Notes: generated from the letters alone by a model not told the origin. A DNA stretch of 64,000 nt from Bacteroidales bacterium (GCA_028686425.1 JAQUBZ010000007.1:17959-81958), one strand, 5' to 3'. Numbered from the stretch's first letter, positions 33,355-42,619 are shown. A program made the numbers and translations.

Positions 33355-34521
33355 ATGGAGACTCCTAAAAGACATATTGCAATACTCGGCTCGACAGGCT
33401 CTATCGGAACACAGGCACTCGACGTAATCGGAAGACATAAGGAACTATTTGAAATAGAGCTTCTTACTGCCAATTGTAATAGTAAGCTTCTTATCGAACA
33501 GGCTATACGATTCCAACCCAACAGTGTCGTAATCTGCAACCGGGACAAATACGATGAAGTATCCAAAGCACTTGAACCGCACTATATCAAAGTATTTACG
33601 GGAACAGACTCTATCTGCGACATAGTAAAAGGAAGTAATGTCGATATGGTTCTGACCGCGATGGTCGGATTCAGCGGCCTGAAGCCGACTATCGCCGCCA
33701 TAAAGGGAGGAAAGGCAATTGCATTGGCCAATAAAGAGACTCTCGTTGCAGCAGGAAGCATAATAACATCGCTTGCAAGAGAATACGGCACACCGATTAT
33801 ACCTGTGGACTCAGAACATTCCGCCATATTTCAATGTCTGCAGGGAGAACACTCTACAATTGAAAAACTGCTTTTGACAGGCTCCGGAGGTCCATTCCTC
33901 CATTCTTCAAGAGAAGAAATGGCAAATGCAGCCAAAGAGACGGCCCTCAACCATCCACGATGGAAAATGGGAGCAAAAGTCACCATAGACTCGGCAAGCC
34001 TGATGAACAAAGGACTTGAATTGATTGAGGCCAAATGGCTGTTCAACATGGAACCGAAAGATATAGAAGTAATCATTCACCCGCAGTCGATTATCCACTC
34101 CATGGTTCAGTTTTCGGACGGAACGGTAATTGCGCAATTAAGCAATCCGGACATGAGAATCCCTATTCAATATGCTCTGTCTTACCCTGTCAGGGTCGAT
34201 TTAAACACTAAAAGGCTCAATTTTTCAGAGATAAGGGAACTTACATTTTTTACCCCCGACACAGAGAAATTTCCATGCCTCGCTATTGCATATAATGCCC
34301 TTGAACGCGGAGGTAACGCCACCTGCATAATGAATGCAGCCAATGAAGTGGCAGTTCAGGCGTTTCTTGAAGATAAAATACGATTTGCCGATATTCCGGA
34401 CATTATCTCCGAGACAATGTCAAGAAGCACATTTATCAAAAAACCGTCAATAGAGGATATTTATAGCACGAATTTTGAAGCAAACACAATCGCCGTCAAT
34501 ATTTTAAAAACACAATACTAA
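33355..34521 (+). CDS. dxr: 1-deoxy-D-xylulose-5-phosphate reductoisomerase
   Basis: A 388-residue enzyme. The NADPH-binding GSTGSIG is at 12-18. LANKETLVAAG, the metal site PVDSEHSAIFQ, the flexible substrate loop LTGSGGPF and HPRWKMGAKVTIDSASLMNK all match DXR. It makes 2-C-methyl-D-erythritol 4-phosphate, the committed step of the MEP isoprenoid pathway, in the cytoplasm. It lies between an M23 peptidase and rseP; the dxr-rseP order is common in bacteria. Confidence 0.98.
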   Translation: METPKRHIAILGSTGSIGTQALDVIGRHKELFEIELLTANCNSKLLIEQAIRFQPNSVVICNRDKYDEVSKALEPHYIKVFTGTDSICDIVKGSNVDMVLTAMVGFSGLKPTIAAIKGGKAIALANKETLVAAGSIITSLAREYGTPIIPVDSEHSAIFQCLQGEHSTIEKLLLTGSGGPFLHSSREEMANAAKETALNHPRWKMGAKVTIDSASLMNKGLELIEAKWLFNMEPKDIEVIIHPQSIIHSMVQFSDGTVIAQLSNPDMRIPIQYALSYPVRVDLNTKRLNFSEIRELTFFTPDTEKFPCLAIAYNALERGGNATCIMNAANEVAVQAFLEDKIRFADIPDIISETMSRSTFIKKPSIEDIYSTNFEANTIAVNILKTQY

Positions 34522-34531
34522 TAACTGCCCA

Positions 34532-35965
34532 ATGGTTATACTGATTAAGATTATTCAAGTTATTTTTGCCCTTTCACTTTTAGTACTCGTACATGAATTC
34601 GGGCATTTTCTTTTTGCCAAACTGTTTAAAACCAGAGTAGATAAATTTTATCTGTTTTTCAATCCCGGCATATCTCTTTTCAAGACAAAAAAAATTAACG
34701 GCAAATGGAAATGCAAATTTTTTGCAAAAAATCTTCCCGACTATGATGGAGAAACCCGTATAGATATTAACACTTTGCCCGAAGACGACTGGAGGAGATT
34801 TCCCGACAATACTGAATACGGAATAGGGTGGCTCCCTCTCGGAGGATATTGTAAAATTGCAGGAATGATTGATGAATCAATGGACAAAGAGGCCATGAAA
34901 CTGCCCCCTCAACCATGGGAATTCAGAACCAAGCCGGCATGGCAGCGGTTTTTCATCATGTTCGGAGGAGTATTTTTCAACTTTATTCTTGCCATTGTAT
35001 TATATGCAGCCATTTTGACATCATGGGGTGAAGAATATCTGAAAAATGAAGATGCCGTATATGGTATTGCCGTCAACGACCTCTCGTATGAAATAGGATT
35101 TAGAGACGGAGACAAAATATTGAGCTTTGACGGCGTACCTACAAACGATTTCTCACAACTTCAGATTGACATGGTTCGCTCTCAGGCAAGGGAGGCCCTT
35201 GTACTTCGAGGAAAAGATACCATATCCATCTCAATAGACAATATATACATTCCTGCGAGCCTGAATACACCGAATATGTTTTCTCTCGCCTTTCCTTTTG
35301 TGGTAGGCGACATTCAGCCGGGGACAATAAACGAACACTCAGGATTGGTAAAAGGTGATGAAGTAGTGGCTGTCAATCACAATGATATGTATATCGTTCA
35401 GGAGATTCAAAAAGAGTTGAAAAAGCACAAATCGGAGGAGATTACAGCCACCATTGAAAGGGGCGGAAGCACAATTGAGCTCCCTTTGAAAGTTGATACG
35501 GCCGGAATGATTCAGGTAATGCTTGACACAGATCTGACAAAATATTTCAAGATAACAAAGAACGAATATTCATTCCTGAGCTCAATTCCTGCAGGATGTA
35601 CCAAAGCGTACAGGACAATTCGCAATTACGTGAAAGAGCTCGGACTTATATTTTCACCAAAAACAGAGGCTTACAAATCCGTAGGAAGTTTTATTACCAT
35701 AGGAAAAATATTTCCGGGAACGTGGGACTGGTTCAAAGTATGGTCACTTACGGCCATGCTCTCCATAATGCTTGGAGTACTGAACATCCTTCCTATCCCT
35801 GCACTTGACGGAGGTCATATTCTGTTTCTTTTCATCGAAATGATTACGGGGCGCAAACCAAGCCTCAAAGTTTTGGAAATTGCCCAGACAATAGGGATGA
35901 TTCTGCTCATAGCACTTATGATACTTGCTTTCGGAAACGACATTAGAGGATTATTTATCAAATAA
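34532..35965 (+). CDS. rseP: Site-2 intramembrane metalloprotease RseP
   Basis: A 477-residue membrane protease. The zinc motif HEFGH is at 21-25 within TM1, and LDGGH at 425-429 supplies the third zinc ligand in a C-terminal helix. Two PDZ-like regions lie in the large periplasmic part (AVYGIAVNDLSYEIGFRDGD and GTINEHSGLVKGDEVVAV). The family cuts anti-sigma factors or remnant signal peptides inside the membrane. It follows dxr by 10 nt and precedes the DUF4837 lipoprotein gene by 11 nt. Confidence 0.95.
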   Translation: MVILIKIIQVIFALSLLVLVHEFGHFLFAKLFKTRVDKFYLFFNPGISLFKTKKINGKWKCKFFAKNLPDYDGETRIDINTLPEDDWRRFPDNTEYGIGWLPLGGYCKIAGMIDESMDKEAMKLPPQPWEFRTKPAWQRFFIMFGGVFFNFILAIVLYAAILTSWGEEYLKNEDAVYGIAVNDLSYEIGFRDGDKILSFDGVPTNDFSQLQIDMVRSQAREALVLRGKDTISISIDNIYIPASLNTPNMFSLAFPFVVGDIQPGTINEHSGLVKGDEVVAVNHNDMYIVQEIQKELKKHKSEEITATIERGGSTIELPLKVDTAGMIQVMLDTDLTKYFKITKNEYSFLSSIPAGCTKAYRTIRNYVKELGLIFSPKTEAYKSVGSFITIGKIFPGTWDWFKVWSLTAMLSIMLGVLNILPIPALDGGHILFLFIEMITGRKPSLKVLEIAQTIGMILLIALMILAFGNDIRGLFIK

Positions 35966-35976
35966 CACAATATCTT

Positions 35977-36987
35977 ATGAAAAAAGTACATTTTCTACTC
36001 GCGGGACTTATCGCAATCGTTTTGTTCATTTCCTGCTCTGACAATGGAGACAAAAATAAAGCTTTACTGCCATCCATAAGCGGCAAGGCAGGAGAAATTG
36101 CCGTAATATCAACAAAGGGACAATGGGAGAGCGAACCAGGCACGACAATAAGAAACATTCTTGCCGGAGACTGTCCTTATCTTCCTCAAAAAGAGCCTCT
36201 ATATAATTTGTTCAATGTGCCCCAGAATGCTTTCAACAAAGTATTTCAAGGACACAGAAATCTGCTGTACATTAATATAGACAACCAGCAGCAGGAGGCC
36301 TCCATGAACATCAGACAGGATATTTGGGCACAGCCTCAGACGATGCTTGAGATTTCGGCTCCAAATGTCGAATCCGCCACCCGATTTATCAACGATAACG
36401 CCGAGAAAATAACATCGGTATTCGAGCAGGCTGAAAGAGACCGCGTAATCAGAAATGCCAAACTATACGAAGTCATCAATCTGAGAACATTCGTAACAAA
36501 CAGAATAGGAGGTTCACCATATTTTCCCGATGGATATTCGTTGAAAAAACAGACACCTGATTTCATCTGGATTTCATACGAAACCTCTTTTACCAATCAG
36601 GGTATTTTTATCTACAAATTCCCATACGAAAGCCCGGAACAATTCACTCCAAAATACATTATTCAGAAAAGAGATGAAGTCATGAAGGAAAATGTTCCGG
36701 CAAGCACCGACAATAGTTATATGATGACCAATCCGACAATCGATCCCGGATTCAGGTGGGTCAAATACCGTGGAAGAGAATTTGCCGAGACTAAAAGTTT
36801 GTGGGACACTCAAAATGACTTCATGGGAGGTCCTTTCGTCTCTCATTCCTTCTTGAGTAAAGACAAAAAAGAAGTAATCGTGGTTGAGGGATTTGTGTAT
36901 GCTCCTAAATATCCGAAAAGAAATTATTTACGTCAGGTAGAATCAATTCTTTACTCCTTTGAATGGGCAGATAAGCAAACTAAATAG
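35977..36987 (+). CDS. DUF4837 lipoprotein
   Basis: A 336-residue lipoprotein with lipobox FISC and lipidated C20. The mature protein contains LPSISGKAGEIAVI, NLFNVPQNAFNKVFQGHRN and YFPDGYSLKKQTPDFIWI, features I associate with DUF4837 of Bacteroidota. No enzymatic motif is visible. It is the last gene of the M23-dxr-rseP run. The position beside rseP may mean an envelope role, but the function is unknown. Confidence 0.85.
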   Translation: MKKVHFLLAGLIAIVLFISCSDNGDKNKALLPSISGKAGEIAVISTKGQWESEPGTTIRNILAGDCPYLPQKEPLYNLFNVPQNAFNKVFQGHRNLLYINIDNQQQEASMNIRQDIWAQPQTMLEISAPNVESATRFINDNAEKITSVFEQAERDRVIRNAKLYEVINLRTFVTNRIGGSPYFPDGYSLKKQTPDFIWISYETSFTNQGIFIYKFPYESPEQFTPKYIIQKRDEVMKENVPASTDNSYMMTNPTIDPGFRWVKYRGREFAETKSLWDTQNDFMGGPFVSHSFLSKDKKEVIVVEGFVYAPKYPKRNYLRQVESILYSFEWADKQTK

Positions 36988-37018
36988 CATAAAAATTTGT
37001 ATTCGTAAAAACTTTTTC

Positions 37019-37026
37019 TACCTTTG
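37019..37026 (+). promoter_or_regulatory. Promoter of tRNA-Glu and rpsT
   Basis: TACCTTTG lies 38 nt before the tRNA. A perfect hairpin follows at 37032-37059 (CCAAACTC and GAGTTTGG, 12-nt loop), which would form at the very 5' end of the transcript. Confidence 0.65.
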
Positions 37027-37064
37027 CACTCCCAAACTCGAAAAATTTTAAGAGTTTGGAACTT

Positions 37065-37136
37065 GGTGGGTTCGTCTAACGGTTAGGACTCAAGATTTTC
37101 ATTCTTGCAATAGGGGTTCGATTCCCCTACCCACTA
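37065..37136 (+). tRNA. tRNA-Glu (anticodon TTC)
   Basis: A 72-nt cloverleaf. The acceptor GGTGGGT pairs with ACCCACT (one G-U), with A as discriminator. The anticodon stem CAAGA/TCTTG encloses TTTTCAT with anticodon TTC. The T-arm AGGGG TTCGATT CCCCT is intact. CCA is not encoded. rpsT starts 24 nt downstream, so the tRNA must be cut from a shared transcript. Confidence 0.95.
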
Positions 37137-37160
37137 CACAAAAAATAAAAAATTAAAGTA

Positions 37161-37415
37161 ATGGCAAATCACGCATCAGCAGACAAGCGTAATCGTCAAA
37201 ACGAGCAACGCAGATTGCATAACAAGTATTATGCAAAAACAACAAGAAATGCTATAAGAGCAATTCGTAACACTACAGACAAAGCAGCAGCTTTGGCATC
37301 AATGCCAAAAGTTTTTGCTATGATTGACAAATTGGCAAAAATTAACGTCATTCACAAGAATAAAGCAGCAAATTTAAAAAGTGGTATTTCTACTTACGTG
37401 AACAAACTTGCATAA
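37161..37415 (+). CDS. rpsT: 30S ribosomal protein S20
   Basis: An 84-residue basic protein beginning [18 protein letters not shown], with [20 protein letters not shown] at the C-terminal half, as expected for S20. It binds the 5' domain of 16S rRNA. It shares a transcript with tRNA-Glu upstream and is followed by a rho-independent terminator. Confidence 0.97.
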   Translation: MANHASADKRNRQNEQRRLHNKYYAKTTRNAIRAIRNTTDKAAALASMPKVFAMIDKLAKINVIHKNKAANLKSGISTYVNKLA

Positions 37416-37444
37416 ATTGTTCTTTTGTCATAACAGAATAGAAA

Positions 37445-37473
37445 AACTTTCCAACCTTTGGAGAGTTTTTTTT
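37445..37473 (+). terminator. Rho-independent terminator after rpsT
   Basis: AACTTTCCAA and TTGGAGAGTT form a 10-bp stem with one G-U pair and a 3-nt loop, followed by a run of eight T. It separates rpsT from radC. Confidence 0.85.
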
Positions 37474-37490
37474 AATACATTCATATAGTT

Positions 37491-38171
37491 ATGACAAATA
37501 ATATCAAGACATGGCAAATAGAGGAGAGACCTCGTGAAAAACTGATAGCCAAAGGAAAAGAATCTCTGACAAATGCGGAATTGATAGCAATCATCCTCCG
37601 CTCCGGCAATAAAGAGAAAACAGCCGTTGATCTCGCCAGAGAGTTGCTTGAACTGTCCGACAATAAACTGATGGCGTTATCACAATTTTCGGTAGAGAAA
37701 ATAAAAGAGACCCAGGGAATTGGAGACACCAAAGCAATCACCATCCTCGCAGCATTTGAATTGGGAATGAGGTTATGTTCGGAAATTCCGGAATCCATAC
37801 CGCTTATACACTCTTCGGCGGATGCAGTTCAAATTATCTCTCCATATTTACGGACACTGCAACATGAGGAGTGCTGGGTAATGTTTCTTAACAAGGCAAA
37901 CAAACTGATAGGGAAAGAAAAAATAAGTCAGGGTGGAATCAGTTCCACGGTAATCGATATCAAAATAATCGTCAAAAAAGCTGTTGAGAAGTTGGCAAGC
38001 TCCATTATTTTAGTGCATAATCACCCCTCCGGATCCCCATATCCGGGAGAGCAGGATCGCAAACAGACCGCCGCTCTCAAAGAGGCGGCATCCTATTTTG
38101 ACATCTCTCTTTTAGACCATATTATTATTGCGGGAAATAAATTTTATAGTTTTTCCGATGAAAATTGTTAA
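37491..38171 (+). CDS. radC: RadC-family JAB/MPN protein
   Basis: A 226-residue RadC protein. The N-terminal helix-hairpin-helix-like part starts WQIEERPREKLIAKG and has LSQFSVEKIKETQGIG. The JAB metalloprotease-like motif is HNHPSG at 176-181 with D189 (PGEQD) completing the metal site. Despite the name, a role in repair is not established; many copies are linked to mobile DNA, while this one is in a housekeeping context between rpsT and upp. Confidence 0.95.
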   Translation: MTNNIKTWQIEERPREKLIAKGKESLTNAELIAIILRSGNKEKTAVDLARELLELSDNKLMALSQFSVEKIKETQGIGDTKAITILAAFELGMRLCSEIPESIPLIHSSADAVQIISPYLRTLQHEECWVMFLNKANKLIGKEKISQGGISSTVIDIKIIVKKAVEKLASSIILVHNHPSGSPYPGEQDRKQTAALKEAASYFDISLLDHIIIAGNKFYSFSDENC

Positions 38172-38212
38172 CTTCGTAAGTGTTTTAACACACACCCTTA
38201 AATTTTACAATT

Positions 38213-38866
38213 ATGAAAGTCATTAACCTTGGTGAAACCAATTCCGTATTAAACCACTTTATTGCCGAAATTCGCGATAAATCCATCCAAAAAGACAGTT
38301 TGAGATTTCGCAGAAATCTTGAAAGAATCGGGGAAATATTTGCATACGAGATTAGTAAAACTCTCTCGTACAAATCCACAGAAGTGGAAACCCCTCTTGG
38401 AATAGCCGACTGCAATCTTATCGAAGACCCCCTTGTCCTCGGAACCATTTTAAGAGCAGGATTGCCGCTGCATCAGGGCTTGCTCAATTATTTCGATAAA
38501 GCTGAAAATTCCTTTATCGCGGCATATCGCAAATATGGCAAAGACAATAAATTCAACATCCAGCTGGAATATGCAAGCACACCGGTCATTGAGAGAAAAA
38601 CTCTGATTATTGCCGACACAATGCTTGCCACGGGGGCGTCAATCACTCTTGCTTACGACAGACTCATTGAAAGCGGAGAGCCTCGTCACGTCCATATTGT
38701 ATGTCCTATAGCGTGTACTTATGGGATTGACTATCTCTCAAAGAATCTCCCTCACAAGAAAGTCACCTTATGGGTGGGGACTATCGATGAAGTACTGACC
38801 AACAAGTCGTATATAGTTCCGGGAGTGGGAGACGCAGGCGATCTTGCCTACGGAAGTAAGATGTAG
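38213..38866 (+). CDS. upp: Uracil phosphoribosyltransferase
   Basis: A 217-residue enzyme with GTILRAGLPLHQGLLNYF, the PRPP-binding loop LIIADTMLATGAS, VHIVCPIACTYGIDYLSK and the C-terminal uracil-binding loop YIVPGVGDAGDLAYG. It converts uracil and PRPP to UMP in pyrimidine salvage. Single gene, convergent with rpoN, whose stop is 12 nt away. Confidence 0.95.
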   Translation: MKVINLGETNSVLNHFIAEIRDKSIQKDSLRFRRNLERIGEIFAYEISKTLSYKSTEVETPLGIADCNLIEDPLVLGTILRAGLPLHQGLLNYFDKAENSFIAAYRKYGKDNKFNIQLEYASTPVIERKTLIIADTMLATGASITLAYDRLIESGEPRHVHIVCPIACTYGIDYLSKNLPHKKVTLWVGTIDEVLTNKSYIVPGVGDAGDLAYGSKM

Positions 38867-38878
38867 CAAACTGTTTAT

Positions 38879-40285
38879 TTACAATTCCTTACGCAATCGC
38901 GCAATCGGGATATTCAGCTGCTCCCTATATTTGGCAACAGTACGCCTTGCAACTTTGTAACCCTGCTTATCCAAAACAGCGACAAGCTCTTCGTCCGTGA
39001 GGGGCTTGCGCTTGTTCTCTTCATCAATACTTTTACTTAGAATATTTTTTATCTCTCTTGTGGATACCTCTTCTCCCTCATTGGTCATAAGACCTTCGGA
39101 AAAGAAATATTTTAGGGGATATATTCCAAAATGTGTCTGAATATATTTGCAATTCACCACTCGCGAAATGGTGGATATGTCAAGACCCGTCTTTTCGGCA
39201 ATATTTTTCAATACCATCGGCTTCAGCTTTGTCTCATCCCCATCGATAAAATAATCGCGCTGAAAATCTATGATTGCATTCATTGTGTTTTGCAGTGTAT
39301 TCTGCCTTTGTTTGATGGCCTCAATAAACCATTTGGCCGAATCCAACTTCTGCTTGACAAACGAAGCAGCCTCCTTGTCTTCTCTCTTTGAGCCGGAAGA
39401 GGAAGAGGCAAGCATATCCGCATAGTGTTTATTTACCCTTAACTCCGGAACAGAAAATTTGGGCATTGACATTACAAGCTCCCCATCTTTCAATTCCAAC
39501 ACAAAATCAGGTACAACCTGCTGAGCCTGTTCTACATAAGAGTCATCAATCTGGCCTCCCGGTCTCGGATTGAGCCTGACTATCTCCTCAATCGCCCCTT
39601 TTAACTCTTCTTCGGTGATATTGAGTTTGGCAACAATCTTTGCGTAATGTTTCTTGGAAAATTCAACAAAATAGTCCTCAAGTATCTTTTCGGCAAGTTG
39701 CTGCTCCTTACAAGGCCTTTTGGCCCTAATTTGTAGCAGCAGACATTCCCTGAGATTTCTGGCTCCTACCCCGACAGGCTCAAACTCCTGTATAACCTTT
39801 AAAATGCTCTCAAGCTCCTGTTCGTTTGTTTCAATATTCTGCCTGAAAGATATGTCATCCGCCAAAGAGTCCAAATCCCTCCTCAGGTAACCGTTATCAT
39901 CCAACATCCCAATCATGAACAGAGCTATTTGTTTGGAACGCCCGTCCAGACTGCTGTATCCTAATTGTTTTTCAAGGCTTTGATTAAAACTTTCCTTGAC
40001 GGAAAATGTACTGTATTGTGGTTTGAGATCTTTGCTCTGATTGTTGACGTATGTCTTGTAGGTAGGTGTAGGGTCATCCGTCCCATATTCATTCAATGAA
40101 ACATTCTTAGGACCCTCTTCAGAGTCGCTGTCACCTATCGTCTCTTCCAATACCGGATTTTCTTCAATTTCCTTCTTAATCTTTTGCTCCAATTCCAATG
40201 TAGGCAATTCAAGCAATTTGATGGTTTGAATCTGAAGAGGCGATAAACGCTGAATTTGTTTTTGCTGAAGTCCTTGCTTTAACAT
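38879..40285 (-). CDS. rpoN: RNA polymerase sigma-54 factor
   Basis: A 468-residue sigma-54. ATG at 40285 gives MLKQGLQQKQIQRLSPLQIQ, the Gln/Leu-rich region I that contacts enhancer-binding activators. An acidic region II follows (DSDSEEGPKN). The core-binding region has GVGARNLRECLLLQIRAK and RLNPRPGG. TGLDISTISRVVNCKYIQTH is the helix-turn-helix, and the RpoN box ARRTVAKYRE lies near the C-terminus. No enhancer-binding activator gene is seen in this window. A -7 element ends 4 nt before the ATG. Confidence 0.97.
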   Translation of the reverse strand: MLKQGLQQKQIQRLSPLQIQTIKLLELPTLELEQKIKKEIEENPVLEETIGDSDSEEGPKNVSLNEYGTDDPTPTYKTYVNNQSKDLKPQYSTFSVKESFNQSLEKQLGYSSLDGRSKQIALFMIGMLDDNGYLRRDLDSLADDISFRQNIETNEQELESILKVIQEFEPVGVGARNLRECLLLQIRAKRPCKEQQLAEKILEDYFVEFSKKHYAKIVAKLNITEEELKGAIEEIVRLNPRPGGQIDDSYVEQAQQVVPDFVLELKDGELVMSMPKFSVPELRVNKHYADMLASSSSGSKREDKEAASFVKQKLDSAKWFIEAIKQRQNTLQNTMNAIIDFQRDYFIDGDETKLKPMVLKNIAEKTGLDISTISRVVNCKYIQTHFGIYPLKYFFSEGLMTNEGEEVSTREIKNILSKSIDEENKRKPLTDEELVAVLDKQGYKVARRTVAKYREQLNIPIARLRKEL

Positions 40286-40289
40286 GATA

Positions 40290-40297
40290 CAAAGATA
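40290..40297 (-). promoter_or_regulatory. TAnnTTTG element placed 4 nt before the rpoN ATG
   Basis: On minus the sequence is TATCTTTG, then TATC, then ATG at 40285. If used, the rpoN mRNA would have almost no leader. An upstream start at 40300 would overlap the element and is less likely. Confidence 0.55.
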
Positions 40298-40337
40298 CAT
40301 TTTTTATTTAAATTCGCACTCATAAATATAATTGAAT

Positions 40338-41168
40338 ATGAGTGATAATCCACAGTTACACATTGATATTGAAGCTATTATTGCAAATAAGAGTCCTAAA
40401 CTTGCAAAACGTGTTCCAAAATTTGTCATAAAGTACCTGAAAAAGATAGAGCATATCGATGAAATAAATGAAATGCTCTCACTTTTCGGAGATACTCAAG
40501 GCGTTGAATTTGCAGAAAATTGTCTGAAATACCTGAATGTCGAATATAGAACACACAACATCGAGAAAATCAATCGGTCAGGACGATATATTATAGTATC
40601 CAACCATCCACTTGGAGGATTTGACGGAATGATTCTAATCACGGTATTGGGGAAAATTTTTCCTCAAATCAAATTTGTTGTCAATGATCTTTTAATGAAC
40701 ATCAAACCCCTCGAACCTGTGTTTGTCCCCGTCAATAAACTCGGAAAGCTCTCCAAATTATATGCAGAACAGATTAATTCGACATACTCTTCCGATGCAC
40801 AGATATTGTATTTTCCTGCAGGTCTGTGTTCACGACTTATCAAAGGAAACATTACGGACCTCGAATGGAAAACCAATTTCTTAAAGAAAGCCATTGAATA
40901 TCAAAGAGATATTATTCCCGTTTTCTTTTCCGGCAGAAATTCTCGATTTTTTTACCGTCTGGCCAAACTCAGAAAACTGCTTAAAATCAAATTCAATATA
41001 GAAATGATGTTCTTGCCGAATGAACTGTTTAAACAAAAAAATCGTACATTTGACATTTATTTCGGAGAACCTATTCCGATTAACACCATAACTAAAGAAA
41101 AAACTTTATCGGAATGGACCGAATTTATTCGTACTAAAGCATATGGAGCCAATAATTCAACCTGTTGA
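40338..41168 (+). CDS. glsA: Glycine-lipid O-acyltransferase GlsA (PlsC-type)
   Basis: A 276-residue acyltransferase; ATG at 40338 is used. The active-site motif is SNHPLGGFDG with H90 and D96, spaced like the HxxxxxD variants of the family. The acceptor-binding FPAGLCSR is at 159-166. The pairing with a GNAT-type N-acyltransferase overlapping its end is the arrangement of Bacteroides glsB/glsA, which make glycine lipids (N-acyl-3-acyloxyacyl-glycine), and resembles ornithine-lipid OlsB/OlsA. It is divergent from rpoN. Product identity is inferred from the gene pair. Confidence 0.82.
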   Translation: MSDNPQLHIDIEAIIANKSPKLAKRVPKFVIKYLKKIEHIDEINEMLSLFGDTQGVEFAENCLKYLNVEYRTHNIEKINRSGRYIIVSNHPLGGFDGMILITVLGKIFPQIKFVVNDLLMNIKPLEPVFVPVNKLGKLSKLYAEQINSTYSSDAQILYFPAGLCSRLIKGNITDLEWKTNFLKKAIEYQRDIIPVFFSGRNSRFFYRLAKLRKLLKIKFNIEMMFLPNELFKQKNRTFDIYFGEPIPINTITKEKTLSEWTEFIRTKAYGANNSTC

Positions 41169-42120
41169 CAAGAAGCTCATTTTGAATGAACTGACATCTG
41201 ACACTTTTATTCGTGATACCAACCGTGGTGGCAATCGGCTGTATGACATAACTGCAGCCACTGCTCCCAACACTATGAGGGAGATAGGACGACTTCGGGA
41301 AATAGCCTTCCGCTCTGCCGGTGGCGGTACCGGAAAAGCACTCGATATTGACGAATTTGACATTGATCCGATAAATCCGTACAGACAATTGGTGGTTTTC
41401 GATCCCGAACAAGATGAAATTATCGGAGGATATCGTTACATAGACTGCGCCAATCATTTAGACCCGTCCAAAATGGCCACCAAAGAAATATTTAATTTCT
41501 CTGAAACGTTTATACACGACTATATGCCTTACACTATTGAGCTTGGCCGATCTTTTGTTCAGCCTCTCTATCAGAGACTTAATCTCAAAAGGAAAGGTAT
41601 TTTCGCCCTTGACAACTTATGGGACGGATTGGGAGCACTTACCATCAAATACGACAAGCATAAATACTTCTTCGGAAAAGTCACAATGTATTCGTCTTAC
41701 AATTATAAAGCACGTAATCTGCTTCTCAATTTTCTCAACAAATATTTTAAGGACGACTTGAACCTTGTCGCACCGGTCGAGCCTTTGGATTACGATAGCA
41801 CTAATCCGTATTACAGCCGGATATATGACGGTTTGAGCTATAAAGAAGCATATAAAGTGCTTTCAAAAGAGATCAAAAATCTTGGAGAGATGATACCACC
41901 TCTTATCAACTCATATATGAACCTCTCTCCCGATATGAGAGTATTCGGAACTGCCATAAATCCCGGATTCGGCGGAGTGGAAGAGACCGGCATCCTTGTA
42001 TCGATAGAGAATATCTATCCGGAAAAACTCGAAAGACATATCGCCCCTATCAAAGCCATAATCAGTAAAGTGAGAGCGAGATATTTATGGTGGAAAGAAA
42101 GGCCTTTGATTACAAGGTAG
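41143..42120 (+). CDS. glsB: Glycine-lipid N-acyltransferase GlsB (GNAT/hemolysin-like)
   Basis: A 325-residue acyltransferase of the Acetyltransf_5 group. MREIGRLREIAFRSAGGGTG is the conserved opening, followed by DIDEFDIDPINPYRQLVVFD, IIGGYRYI, ELGRSFVQPLYQ and the glycine-rich ALDNLWDGLGAL. Relatives add a 3-hydroxy fatty acid to an amino acid: glycine for GlsB, ornithine for OlsB. It overlaps glsA by 26 nt, so the two should be made together. Its 3' end overlaps the convergent SPOR gene by 11 nt. Confidence 0.82.
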   Translation: MEPIIQPVDKKLILNELTSDTFIRDTNRGGNRLYDITAATAPNTMREIGRLREIAFRSAGGGTGKALDIDEFDIDPINPYRQLVVFDPEQDEIIGGYRYIDCANHLDPSKMATKEIFNFSETFIHDYMPYTIELGRSFVQPLYQRLNLKRKGIFALDNLWDGLGALTIKYDKHKYFFGKVTMYSSYNYKARNLLLNFLNKYFKDDLNLVAPVEPLDYDSTNPYYSRIYDGLSYKEAYKVLSKEIKNLGEMIPPLINSYMNLSPDMRVFGTAINPGFGGVEETGILVSIENIYPEKLERHIAPIKAIISKVRARYLWWKERPLITR

Positions 42121-42619
42121 GGTAATTGATGCTTTCCCTTATGAGAAACACGGAAGGATATTTACCCTTTATCTCTGTTGCAAATCTGTGAGCATCGGAC
42201 CTGTTCCTGAAATCGCCTACCGTAACCTTAAAGTACGGGCTCACATGGCTTCTATATACGCGGACATTAGGATACTCCTCCGCAAAAGCATTTGCAATAT
42301 ATTCGGATTGAGTCCTTGCATTTCGGCTGTTATCGAAATAAATGCGAACCCTGTAGCCGTTAATTCTCTTGGTATTGTTGTCAACGGCGTGCTTTTGCAT
42401 TGCCCTTAAAATAGATGAAGATTGAGATATAATCACCCTCCCGCTTCCGAAATCCCTCTCGGACAGAACATCAAAAATACTCCTTCCGACAAGAGTGGTG
42501 TCAACCTGACTGCTATTTATAAACTTCAGTGAATCAGCTGAATATCCATAAGGCTCCTGCGCATGGGCGGCACAATTGAACAAACTCGCCAGAATTATGA
42601 CCAACAACCATCGTTTCAT
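42110..42619 (-). CDS. SPOR-domain envelope protein
   Basis: A 169-residue exported protein with a signal peptide (cleavage near AHAQ, residue 21). The C-terminal SPOR domain spans about 88-165: GYRVRIYFDNSRNARTQSEY, FAEEYPNVRVYRSHVSPYFK and VTVGDFRNRSDAHRFATEIK. SPOR domains bind glycan strands without stem peptides at division sites. It is the second gene after the LEA-like lipoprotein (ATGA overlap), and its end overlaps glsB. Confidence 0.88.
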   Translation of the reverse strand: MKRWLLVIILASLFNCAAHAQEPYGYSADSLKFINSSQVDTTLVGRSIFDVLSERDFGSGRVIISQSSSILRAMQKHAVDNNTKRINGYRVRIYFDNSRNARTQSEYIANAFAEEYPNVRVYRSHVSPYFKVTVGDFRNRSDAHRFATEIKGKYPSVFLIRESINYPTL

